A stretch of 64,000 nucleotides of DNA from Datisca glomerata (taxonomy: Eukaryota > Streptophyta > Magnoliopsida > Cucurbitales > Datiscaceae). Positions 12,201 through 22,391 of this stretch are shown in pieces. Under the pieces are notes generated by a model that was given only the letters and a program-made list of their open reading frames with translations, was not told the DNA's origin and ran no database searches. The position numbers and the translations under genes are program-made. The stretch's first letter is position 1, and the number at the start of each line of letters is the position of its first letter. Location: assembly GCA_003255025.1 (NCBI GenBank), contig QANY01003844.1, positions 434,001-498,000 on the forward strand. Direction: 5' to 3'.

Positions 12201-14532
12201 ATCCAGACTTCACCCGTTATCCACTGACTTTAGAATTCTCTTTGTGTCAGAAATTGACCAGCCTAAGACCATTTGTTGCTCTCTAAAAACCCTCAACAGC
12301 TTATCTTATTGTTCACCATTTAACGAAGCAGAGATAATGATAGGCAAAGTGGATGCATCTCCCATAAAGGTATACCGAAGGTGGAGGTTTAACACTGATG
12401 ATTTTTCAATGAGTGATAGGTGTCTAGGTTTACCTTCTCCAAATTCTGCATTATCCACTTGCAAACAACTATTCATATCATTTGGGTGTTTGATTTCTTT
12501 GAAGACATTAAAAATTATATGATTATCTTGCACTCTCGGAATAAGTTCCCTTTTTTGCACATCAATTAGAGTTGTTCCCGTAACTAAAAATGGTCTACCA
12601 ACAATAATTGGAATTTCTTGATTTTCCTCCATGTCAAGAACAATAAAATCAGCTGGAAAGATAAATTTATCCACCTTTACCAAAACATCCTCAATGGATA
12701 TCTGATAGACCGATCAACTAACTGTAAGAATACCATCGTGGGCTTTGCTTCTCCAAGACCTAGCTTCTTGTAAACTGAATACGGCATCAAATTTATACCA
12801 TCCCCAAGATCACATAAAGCCTTTTCAAAATATGAATTCTCAGTGGTGCAAGGAATAGTAAAACTTCCAGGGTCCTTTAACTTCGGAGGTAATTTATTTT
12901 GCAAGATAGCACTGCACTCCTCAGTAAGTGCAATTGTCTCATACTCCTCTAGCTTTCTCTTGTTTGAGAGAACATTCTTAATGAATTTGACATAGCTCGG
13001 TATTTGTTCCAAGGCATCAGCAAAAGGGATGTTTATATGTAGTTTCCTGAATACATCATGAAACTTAAAAAACTGCTTGTTCAGATTCTTCTTTTGGAAT
13101 CATTGATTGCATGGAATATGTGAAATATATGGTGGAGATTATCAGGAAAGATATTTGACTTAGGCTTGCCTTTTTTCTTTTCTGAGCTCTTGGCAAGATC
13201 ATCACCCATTGTCTTAGTCTCTGCTTCAATCGGTTGAGAATTTTCAACAATAGCTTTCTGAGGTTCTGCTAACTCCTTGCCACTTTGAAGAGTAATGGTG
13301 TTTACTTGTTCTTTTGGATTCCTTTCGGTGTTGCTCGGTAGAGAACCTTGTGATCTTTGTGTGAGTATTTCTGAAAGTTGACCCATTTGAAGCTCTAAAT
13401 TCCTTATCGATGCAGCTTGACTCTGAATACTGGTTTCTCGCCTATGAATGCTTGTTTCTTACCTTTGAAGTGTAGCATATGTTCTTGCCATAAATTGAGT
13501 AGTATTAATTGTGAGCTGGGCAATAGCATCTTGAAACTAAGGCTGAGTTACAACTGGTGGATTAGTCACATTCTGACTATTCTTCCACGTGAAATTGGGG
13601 TGATTTCTCCATCATTGATTATTCGACCTGCTATAATTCTCAATAAAATTAACATGTTCTGATTGAGAAAGAGCAAAAGGATTACCGGCTTGACATTTAG
13701 TACTAAGATGAGGTCCATTGCACAAATTACAAACTTCCCGTGAAGCATGAATAGCACTAGCATTGACGGTGAAAGAGCTCAATTACTTGGACAATATAGC
13801 TACTTGAGCAGTCAAAGTGGTAAGAGCATCGACTTCATGAACTCCATGAGTCTTTCTTGGTACATTACGCTCAGTTGGCCATTGATAAGCATTAGCAGCC
13901 ATTTCTTCTAGCAAGGCATATGCATCCTCATGTGTTTTACCCATCAAAACACCTCCTGCTGTTGCATCCACTAGCGTCCTTATTAAATTCCCCAAACCAT
14001 AGTAAAAAGTTTAAACTTGCAAATAATGGGCATCCTCTCAAAATCTCTTTAAACCTCTCACATGCTTCATAAAGAGACTTCATATCATGTGGGGTAAATG
14101 TTGTGATCTCTTTCCTCATTTTGGCTATTTTAGTTGGTGTAAAGAACTTTGTTAAAAATTTCTCAGAGAGACCATTCCAAGTTGTGATTGATCCAGCTGG
14201 CAGAGAGTTCAACTAACTCTTAGCCTTATCTCGAAGTGAGAATGGAAATAATCCCAGTCTAATTGCATCAGATGAGACATTATTATGCTTGAATGTCTCA
14301 CAAATTTTGAGGAAAATGGCTGTTTGAACATTTGGATCATCATTAGGCAAGCCACTGAACTGATTTGCTTGCACCATGTGGATTATAGGCGGCTTAATCT
14401 CAAAGTTGTTGGCATTATAGCAGGGCGTTGAATGGCTGATGCAGCCTCATTGACAACTGGCATCGCATAATCTCGAATTGCTCGGCTATTTTGGTTGTTC
14501 ACGATTTCAGGATTTTCTCGAACGTCTTCCAT
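12190..14532 (-). pseudogene. Gypsy gag and aspartic protease (copy 1)
   Basis: Gag starts at ATG 14532 (MEDVRENPEIVNNQNSRAI). Conserved blocks: LPAGSITTWNGLSEKFLTKF and MKSLYEACERFKEILRGCP (capsid part), ALLEEMAANAYQWPTERN, HEVDALTTLTAQVA, the knuckle CNLCNGPHLSTKC (about 13690-13730), and HPNFTWKN. Protease blocks: ALCDLGDGINLMPYSVYKKL (12830-12770) and VDKFIFPADFIVLDMEENQE with PIIVGRPFLVTGTTLIDVQK (12680-12560). The usual DLGAS active-site stretch reads DLGDG. It runs into ASTLPIIISASLNGEQ and LGWSISDTK, the linker before RT, then stops at the deletion near 12200. Frameshifts break it into several open pieces. Confidence 0.85.
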
Positions 14533-14760
14533 GGTTTTTTGAGGTCATTTAGAAGCTTCTCTCCTTACTTCTCTATTATGTCGACAAGTTCGCTCAATTT
14601 TCAAATTAAGGGGAGTCAAATTCTCACATCCAAATTTTCTCACACACCTCAGAGAACGCCTGAAAATTCAAAAAAATAAAATAAAATAAATAACCGTAAA
14701 TAAAACAATTACGACTCAAAGTAAAATTCAAATACGCAACTCCAATATTAATAACAAAAT

Positions 14761-14786
14761 CAATCCCCGACAACAACGCCAAAAAC
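14761..14786 (-). other. Primer-binding site of gypsy copy 1
   Basis: On the minus strand, right after the LTR end (GTAACA), comes AGTTTTTGGCGTTGTTGTCG then GGGATTG. This is a C-to-T worn form of TTTTGGCGCCGTTGCCGGGG, the site common in Athila-type gypsy elements and usually assigned to tRNA-Asp. Copy 2 has the same block at 20573-20593. Confidence 0.75.
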
Positions 14787-14787
14787 T

Positions 14788-15994
14788 TGTTACGAGTTTT
14801 CTTTATAGTGCAAGTGTACACTATCGTCGTCAAGTAATAATTTTTTATAAAATAGAGTCCACAAGACTGATTGATATTAATAATTGAAATTAGCTAAACC
14901 TTAATTCTACTTGAGAATGTCAAAAAGTTGAGATTTTTATTAAACTGAACTTCTAATTAAACTATAACGATAAATATTTGATAAAGATAAAATTTAAATA
15001 GTTCAAAGCTCTAGGGTTTTCGATTTCACTGCACTAAACATGCTCTAAATTCTAATTCTCAATCAATAAATGTTTATTCAGAATATTGATAGTAAATTTC
15101 TCTAATATAATTATCAATCATTCTCAAGCATTGATAATCATGAATAAAAAATACGAATCATACATCTCTATCAAGATTCAATATAATGAAACTCATTAAG
15201 CACAAGAAATTATAGTTGCTACACTAGATTCATAATTATCTCTAAATTATGGAATTTTAATGGTGTTATAAAGAAAGAGCAGATTCAATCATCACTTCTC
15301 AGTCTCAGAATTAAATCTAAAATCAGGCAATAGTTGACTAGATAATCACAAGCTTTAAGAACGATTATAAGAATCAATAATACTGAATAAATATCGATTG
15401 AATTAAAAATCAATACTTATAAACAATCATGGTTCGGCTACATCGTAGCCCTAGATAAAAAATTAGAACATAACAAAATAAGAAATCATTCTACTAATAT
15501 TCATAAACATAGAGAAAGAAGGGAAGAAAAACTAGTTTTGAGGATGGAATTGAAGTTGAAAATCGTTTTCGAGTTCGATCTTCTTGTTCTCCTCTCCAAA
15601 AGTCTTCTACTTTCCCTCTCACATTCAGAAAATGTCCATAGACACCTCTAAAACTCTAAGATATTCTATTTATACACTTGGGTTCGTCAATGATTAGATT
15701 TGAGCAAAAAAATCTAAAATCGCGCCAGCATCGCCACGCTGGGAAGCCAGAGCCGTGACGCTGGCATTCTGTACTGCCAACGTCGCGACCCTGGCCCTCC
15801 TGCCTAGTTCCGTTCTTTTAGCGATTTTTATGAATTTTCGACTTCCAAATCTTTCTAAATCAATTCAAACGCAATTGAATATCAAACCTACAAGATAGAA
15901 ACAAAAATAAACATAAATCAATCAATAAATCTAAAAGAACTAACAAAAATAAGGTTAAGATTATCTAAATTATAAGTGTAAAATACACTCATCA
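14788..15994 (-). repeat. 5' LTR of gypsy copy 1, complete
   Basis: 1207 bp, starting TGATGAGTG (minus strand, 15994) and ending GTAACA (14788). It contains the GC-rich block at 15719-15800 with worn palindromes of the GCCAGCGTCGCGACGCTGGC type. Mostly identical by eye to 10009-11243, with scattered differences, so the insertion is not recent. Confidence 0.88.
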
Positions 15995-15999
15995 CATGA
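15995..15999. repeat. Target-site duplication CATGA (right copy)
   Basis: Matches 10004-10008 exactly and directly follows the 5' LTR terminus. Confidence 0.8.
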
Positions 16000-16880
16000 T
16001 GATGAGAGTAGTAAAAAAATCATGAATAACAAGAAGGATAAAGTTGAAAAGTAGGTCGTTATAAGATATGTACTTAGCAACCTACAATTGGAATCTACTA
16101 GTGATTTTATCCATAATACTATGACTATCATTTATCGCAAATGCTGCAAAGATAAGGAGCATACCAAGGTATCTCACATGGAGAGATCAAATCTGGAACC
16201 TCGAAAGATCTTGAACTAGTTGTTGTAAAAGATTAAAAACCCAGATAGAAAGGCTTTTAAAAGAGATTAGTTTAAGGATAGCGAGATGGTATAACACATC
16301 TAGATATCCAGAATAATCTGCATAGTATTAAGGTCATCCTTGGAAAAGATTATAAAGTCATCTGCAAAGCAATGCTTAATAATCTTAAGGTCTTTACATC
16401 TCTACTGGAACTGCACTCTAAGAATAGAAGTTGCATGTTGTAGAGTGTCAGTAAGAGCTTCGATGTCAATGAAAAAATAAGTAGAGGAGATGAGAACTCT
16501 TTTCTTAAGACCCCTAACTTCCTAAAAGAAACCACACAACTCACTAGTGTTATTTATATAGAAGGCTAGAGTGGAGATACAAGCCATGATGTTAATAAAC
16601 TTTGAGTTCACACAATCATAGGCTTTTGTCATGTCAACTTTAATAATATACAAAGAAATTTTAGTATTCCTCTCATAGTTTCTAAACAAGTCTTGGGAGA
16701 TGAAGACATTATGAAAAAGTCTTCTACTAGATATGAAAGCATTTACTACTAGATATGAAAGCATTTTTGTTATCATTCACCACATAGTGAAGCACTTATT
16801 CATTATGCCAGCTAAAATATTGGTAATATGCTTGAATATAAGGTTACTCTAATCTTCCGTTTACTGGTGACTAATGACAT
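16000..16880 (-). pseudogene. LINE reverse transcriptase core, 5' part of the LINE split by gypsy copy 1
   Basis: Minus strand, from 16880: HITNILAGIMNKCF, NAFISSRRLFHNVFISQDLF (finger region), YIIKVDMTKAYDCVNSKFI (motif A, with the Asp), INIMACISTLAFYINNTSEL, CGFF.EVRGLKKR, then CKDLKIIKHCFADDFIIFSK (motif C, FADD, 16368-16357). The catalytic FADD is kept, but stops and a change at the GLRQGDP motif kill the frame. It continues, across the gypsy insertion, at 10003-8691. Confidence 0.85.
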
Positions 16881-17203
16881 CATAATGTTTATCATTACTT
16901 TCTGCTTTGCATCATTTCACCTTTTTGCATACCATCATTAGATTTCTTGGGTGAAAAAGACGTCTTCACCCGTTCAACTTCCGCTTACACTCCTACTAAT
17001 GCCATTATGCAACGTGTATGCACACATTTTTTTTGCTTTCGCGCGTCATTTCCATTTTTTATAGTTATTACTTTTACCTTTTGAATATATCGTTTGGCGT
17101 CTGCTGAGGTGACATTTAAATATTTTTCACCTTATTCTCTTCCTGTATGTACCTTTACTCAGTAAGTTTCTATTTCTTCCCCTTCATTCTCAAGCTTTCA
17201 TTA
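16881..17203 (+). other. Leader of the following ORF relic, nothing else recognised
   Basis: T-rich sequence between the LINE and the ATG at 17204. I see no clear TATA box or TE end; it may be the untranslated leader of the next relic. Confidence 0.35.
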
Positions 17204-19006
17204 ATGGCGTCTTCTTTCTCCCCCAATGTCCCCAAAATTGAGAACATAGATGAGTTTAACCATTTCATTTCCCAATACCGTAGATCTTTTCCTGACAAGG
17301 TTAACTATTCATATTCTGATGATGACCTTGTCAATCCTTCATCTTACCATAAAAATTCTAAATTTTAGAACAATGTATATAGCCCTAGGATTTAGTTTAT
17401 TATTTCTCCCCTTTTTCCGACAAATTTTTTATTAGCATGACCTTTCCTCTACTCAGAAAAAATCATGGAAACGGACTCTTATACCATAAAGCAAAATCTA
17501 ATGAGAATTGGAAACGAGCTATGTTCACCCCAAATACATATAGGATTTTGATAGGCGTTGAGACTTTGAACCATTTGTCTGGTTTAAATTTAGGTTTAAA
17601 TGAATTTCGTCTATTGTACTCCTTTAGGAAGAAAAGTGGCCATCACTACACTATCCCACGTAGTGGCGTGACCATCGGTCCGTTGATACTACCTGCCCAA
17701 GGGTGACAAATGGTGGAAACCTGAGGCTTTTCAAATCTCCGGTGACTGGAGAGTTGATAGTCACTCCCACATCTCTACCGAATAAAGGTCGTTTGATGAG
17801 TGACTATCCCCTTCTCCATTTCTTTTTCTATTCATATTTCTTTTTTTATTTAACTAATTGTTTTTTTACTTTCTTCTTTTTTATAGACAAACATAAGAAC
17901 GTCCGTCCGGCCGAGACTCCTGACAACAGAGCAAAGATCCAGGCCGCTTACAGTGTTCACACTCGTGATTGAAAGTGGCTGCTTGACCGCAAATGCGATC
18001 TTCCTTTTCTTGTTCAGCCTCCTCCTAGACCTTTGGCCCCACCCATTGTCATCCAAAGACAACCTTCTTTACCTTCTTCTTCCAGCTCTTCATCTACCAC
18101 TTCTCCCTCTATTCGAGAAGGTTCTAAAGCGACGAGACCTATCGAGATTTCCTTTAGTTGTTCTTCTTCGCACTATTGAGTCATCACATGTGGTTTCTTT
18201 TATGGGGACTTGCCCTATTCTTCCTCCCCTCCAAATTTCTTCTCCCCTTCCTCTTCTGGTAATCAGTCTCCTCTATTCAACTTGAATTTTATGGGCCTTT
18301 GGGATTCATTCTGGTTGGACCCTCATCTCCAGATTTTGCGCTGGGTGCTTTTGAGGCACCCCAACTTTGGGCTCTCTTTCCTTTAGGCTCTAGCGCAATC
18401 ATTCATTTTCAAGTTAATCTAATGATGAATCGCAAGTTGTCTCATCATATTATGATCATCTTTAGTGCTCCATTAATTCTGATTAGTTGGCGGAGGAACC
18501 CGCTATTTCATTTTCAACTCTTACTTTTTTCCTTAACTTTCCTTTTACTGCTATTTTATTTTTTCTAACTTATAAATTTCATCTTCTTTTTTTTAGACAA
18601 CTCTCTACCACAAAATCCTCACCAATAAACTTAACAGCATCAATAGCGAGATGGTTAGGCACGATCAAGAAGTGTCTAACTTGAAGTGTCAATTGGTTGG
18701 CAAGGATGTGGAGCTTGGCGAGCTGACGAGTGATGCTGAAGCAACAGGCTCTTAATTGAAGAATTGTGAACTGAAGCAGGCAAACACACTTAAAAATTTG
18801 TTCACGGGGCTTCTGAGCAATTTGAGGCCTTGATTCTTGAAGCCTTAAAGAAGAATAAGGATGAAGCTTATTACTTTTATACTGCTCAATTTAGGATGTT
18901 GAAGAAGGACGTTTACACCATCGACTATCTCGATGGCGTCTCTCGGGCACCTCCCCATTCTGAAGTGACTAAATTAATTCTTCCTGCGACTGAAGAGAAT
19001 GCTGAA
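17204..19006 (+). pseudogene. Decayed intron-containing ORF with C-terminal coiled coil, perhaps retroelement-associated
   Basis: Starts at ATGGCGTC (17204): MASSFSPNVPKIENIDEFNH. Later blocks, in shifting frames, are FRLLYSFRKKSGHHYTIPRS, GDKWWKPEAFQISGDWRVDS (17700-17760), then an intron-like T-rich run ending TTTTTTATAG at 17885, DNRAKIQAAY, a Pro/Ser-rich linker, a second acceptor-like TTTTTTTAG at 18597, and a heptad-rich tail (SINSEMVRHDQEVSNLKCQL, 18635-18690; AYYFYTAQFRMLKKDVYTID, 18856-18914). The layout recalls plant proteins annotated as putative gypsy-type transposon (Transposase_28), but that is a loose resemblance. It is cut at about 19006, where gypsy copy 2 gag begins on the other strand. 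Confidence 0.4.
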
Positions 19007-20424
19007 AGAATTTTTAACAGTGGATTTCTAAGGTTCTGTTAACTCATTGCCACCAAGAAGAGTAATGGCATTTACTTGTTCTTTTGGATTCCTCTCGATG
19101 TTGCTTGATAGAGAACCTTGTGGTCTTTGAGTGAGTATTTCTAACCGTTGACCAATTTGAAGCTCCAAATTCTGAATAGATGCAAGTTGCCTCTGAAGTG
19201 TAGCATCTATTCTTGCCATAAATTGAGTAGTATTGACTGTGAGTTGGGTATGAGCATCTTCTAAAGAAAATCTAGGATGTTGAGGCTGAGTAGCAACTGG
19301 TGAATTCATCACATTCTGATTATTCTTCCAAGAGAAATTTGGGTGACTTCGCCACCCTTGGTTATAAGTGTTAGACAATAAGTTATTTGGCCTGCTGTAA
19401 TTCTCAATAAAATTAACATTTTCTGATTGAGAAGGAGAAAAAAGATTATCAACTTGCCATTCAGTACTGAGATGAGGTTCATTTCACAAATTACAAACTT
19501 CCCGTGAAGCATGAATAGCACTAGCATTGACGGTGAAATAGCTCAATTGCTTGAACAATGTAGCTACTTGAGCAGTAAGAGCGGTATGAGCATCGACTTC
19601 ATGAACTCCATGAATCTTTCTCGATACGTTGCGCTCAATTATCCATCAATAGGCATTAGTAGCCATTTCTTCAAGCAAAGCATAAGCCTCCTCATGTGTT
19701 TTACCCATTAAAGCACATCCGGCTGTTGTATCCACTAGTGTCCTCGTTGACTTTCCCAAACCATTATAGAAAGTTTGGACTTGTAGCCATCCAGGGAGAC
19801 CATGATGTGGGCATCCTCTCAACATCTCTTTAAACCTCTCCCAAGCTTCATATAGAGATTCCATATCTTATAGTATAAAAGTTGTGATTTTGTTCCTCAT
19901 CTTGACTGTTTTAGCTAGTGGAAAGAATTTAGCCAAATTTTTTTCAAAAAGTCCATTCTAATTGGTGATTGATGCAGCAAGTAAAGAGTTCAACCAACTC
20001 TTAGCCTTATCTCGAAGTGAAAATGGGAAAAATCTTAGCCTAGTTGCATCATTTGAGACATTGTGCTTGAATGTCTCACAAATTTTGAGGAAAGTGATTA
20101 TGTGAACATTTGGATCATTATTAGGCATGTCACTGAACTGATTTTCTCAGCCTAGTTGCATTATTTGAGACATTGTGCTTGAATGTCTCACAAATTTTGA
20201 GGAAAGTGGCTATGTGAACATTTGGATCATTATTAGGCATGCCACTGAACTGATTTTCTTGCACCATGTCAATGATAGCCGGCTTAATCTCAAAATTATT
20301 GGCATGAATAACAGGGCGTTGAATAGCAGATGCAGCCTCATTGACCATTGGCATAGCATAATCTCGAAATTGCCCGGTTATTTTGGTTGTTCACAATTTT
20401 AGGATTTTCACTAACATCTTCCAT
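19007..20424 (-). pseudogene. Gypsy gag, copy 2, truncated
   Basis: Same family as copy 1: MEDVSENPKIVNNQNN at 20424, MESLYEAWERFKEMLRGCPH then HGLPGWLQVQTFYNGLGKST (19864-19740), HEVDAHTALTAQVATLFKQL, SHPNFSWKNNQNVMNSPVAT and LASIQNLELQIGQRLEILTQ (19340-19130). It runs from the N-terminus to about GGNELTEP and then stops at 19007, where unrelated plus-strand sequence starts. No protease. It keeps the stretch HHGLPGWLQVQTFY, which is partly lost in copy 1. Frameshifts, one of them caused by a 112-bp duplication. Confidence 0.82.
20041..20262. repeat. 112-bp tandem duplication inside gag copy 2
   Basis: Two near-identical copies start at TAGTTGCAT(C/T)ATTTGAGA (20041 and 20153) and run to ACTGAACTGATTTTCT. 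The period of 112 is not a multiple of three, so it shifts the gag frame. Confidence 0.8.
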
Positions 20425-20572
20425 GATTTTTTGAGGTTGTTTAGAAGCTTCCAAATTTTCTCAAACACCTTAAAAAATGCCTGAAAATTCAAAGTAGTAA
20501 ACAACCGTAAAAAAATTAAAAATCAAAGTAAAAGTAAGGATATGTAACTCCAATATTAAAAAACAAAATCAA

Positions 20573-20593
20573 TCTCCGACAACGACGCCAAAA
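20573..20593 (-). other. Primer-binding site of gypsy copy 2
   Basis: Minus strand TTTTGGCGTCGTTGTCGGAG next to the LTR end ATAACA. Same placement as in copy 1. Confidence 0.7.
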
Positions 20594-20595
20594 TT

Positions 20596-21779
20596 TGTTA
20601 TGATTATTTTATAGTGCAAGTGTATACTATCATCGTCAAGTAATAAATTTCTATAAAATAGAGTATCGTCCACATGACTTATTGATATTAATAATTAAAA
20701 TTAACTAAACCTTAATTCAAATTGAGAGTGACAAAAAGTTAGGATTTTTATTTAAACTAAAATCCTAATTAAACTAAAACGATAAAGATTTGATAAAGAT
20801 AAATAATTTGAAATTGAATAGATAAAAGATCTAGGGACATGCTCAAAATTCTAAAACTCAATCAATCAATATTTATCAAATTATTGACAGTAGATTTCTT
20901 TAAAGTAATTATCAATCTTTCTCAAGTATCGATAACAATAAATCAAAAATATTAATCTCGCATCTCTGTCAAGATTCAATAAGTTGAAACTCATTAAGCA
21001 CAGAAAAATATAATTACTACACTAGATCCATAATTATTTCTAACTTATGAAATTTTAATGGTGTTATAAACAAAGATCAAATTTAATCATCACTTCTCAC
21101 TCTCAAAATTCAATCTAAAATCATGCAATAGTTGGCCAGACGATCACAAGCATTAAGAACGGATTAAAACACTCAATAATACTAAATGAAGATCGAATGA
21201 ATTGAAAATCAAAATTTATGAACAATCATGATTTGGCTACATCGTAGTCCTAGATAAAAAAATTTAGAACATACTAGAATAAGAAGATATCCTAATAGTA
21301 TTCATGAACATGGAGCAAAAGAGAACAAAAAATTAGATTTGCGGATGAATTGAAGTTGAGATCTGTCTCCCGATTGGATCTGTCTTCGTTTCCTCTTTAA
21401 AAAGTTTTCTCCTCTTCCTCCCAAAAGTCATCAAAAAACCTAAACTATTCTCTTTATACACTAGGGTTCGATAAGGATAAAATATGAGAGAAAAATGTGA
21501 AAAACGTTATCGTGCTAGTGGCGTGGAGCTGGCTTACTGCCAAGCTACCCAGCGACCAACGTTGGGGCGCTGGCAGCTACTTGCACCCAGCATCGCAAGG
21601 CTGATCCTTCTACCCAGGTCCATCATTTTCTCATTTTCTTTGCATTTTTTCTTTCGAAGTCTTTCAAAATCAACTCAAATTCATTTGAATATCTAACCTA
21701 CAAGATAGAACAAAAACAAACATAAATCAAACAAAAAAAACTCAAAGAATCAATAAAATTAAAGTTAATATTATCTAAA
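20596..21779 (-). repeat. 5' LTR of gypsy copy 2, truncated at its start
   Basis: Aligns with the copy 1 LTRs from the TATAGTGCAAGTGTA block to TTATCTAAA. The terminal 30 bp (TGATGAGTG...) are replaced by CACTA-type sequence. Contains its own GC-rich block with worn inverted repeats (21512-21605). Confidence 0.82.
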
Positions 21780-22391
21780 GTCCAATTTCTAGACTGCTTC
21801 AACTTTCAAGATGCATAACCTAACCTTTTATTTTCAATGTCCACAACAAAAATTGAAGTAAAAGAAAGAAACATATTACAAATGACTAAACCTGGAAAGA
21901 GCTAGGTTTCTGAAGAGAGCACCCGAAAGCAGAGGTGGGGTTCACAGAGGCAATTTCGTGTAGCTTAGTAGCATCCGAAACCAGAGAAGTCGATGATAAT
22001 GATGGTGATAATGTTGAACTATTAAGAAGAGCTCTTGTAGAAGCCGAAGAGTGTTTTAGGGTTCTCCTTGCACAGTTAACCGCCATTTTTCTTCTCAATC
22101 TTGCAGAAGAAAAGGCTAGGGCACATATGGATGAGAGAGGGAATGAAATGGAAAGAGAGTGGGATATTTTGCCAAATATGACAAGGGTTCCAGCCTCCGT
22201 CGTTTTGTCCCACGATTCTATTAAAAAATGACGGGGGTTCCTGGCCCTGTTTGTGTTATCCCGCGATTCTATTAAAACACGACGGGAGTCGACGTCCTGT
22301 CATTTTTGTGTTTCATATTATCTGTAACGACGGCGTCTTAGTGCCCCGTCGTGCTTATTTTTTAACGTTGTTGAAAAATGATATTGTAGTG
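21780..22391. mobile_element. CACTA 3'-type end with subterminal repeats and captured sequence
   Basis: The right edge reads ATATTGTAGTG (22381-22391); TTGTAGTG is the complement of the CACTACAA end of plant CACTA elements. Before it are about four worn subterminal units of 45-50 bp sharing GACGGG, TCCTG.CC.GT.GTTTT and CCCGCGATTCTATTAAAA (22170-22370). The left end has not been found; the element seems to start at or beyond the truncated LTR. It carries an exon-like ORF on the minus strand. Confidence 0.55.
21892..22086 (-). pseudogene. Captured first exon, possible organelle presequence
   Basis: Starts in good context (AAAAATGGCGG, ATG 22086) and runs 65 codons to a splice-donor-like CAG|GTTTAG at 21892, in phase 0. 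The peptide begins MAVNCARRTLKHSSASTRAL and is rich in Ser, Arg, Leu and Ala, with acidic residues only in its second half, as in mitochondrial targeting peptides. No second exon is found nearby, so it looks like a gene fragment carried by the CACTA element. The parent gene is not recognised. Confidence 0.4.

Larger units (their letters stand above)
10009..15994 (-). mobile_element. Ty3-gypsy LTR retrotransposon (copy 1), internally deleted
   Basis: Order on the minus strand: 5' LTR (15994-14788), primer site (14786-14761), gag and protease (14532-12240), the non-coding 3' domain, and 3' LTR (11243-10009). RT, RNase H and integrase are missing. The gag/PR sequence, the primer site and the AAGTTTGGGGG block in the 3' domain fit the Athila/Tat side of plant gypsy elements. 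Both outer edges carry CATGA, so this is one insertion, and it sits inside a LINE. It could have moved only with enzymes supplied by a full element. Confidence 0.85.

Noticed and set aside
12244..12522. 92-codon plus-strand frame
   Set aside because: Shadow of the gypsy protease on the minus strand.
21935..22231. 98-codon plus-strand frame with acidic, leucine-rich part
   Set aside because: Opposite strand has a better start context and a splice donor; the plus frame runs into the CACTA repeats.
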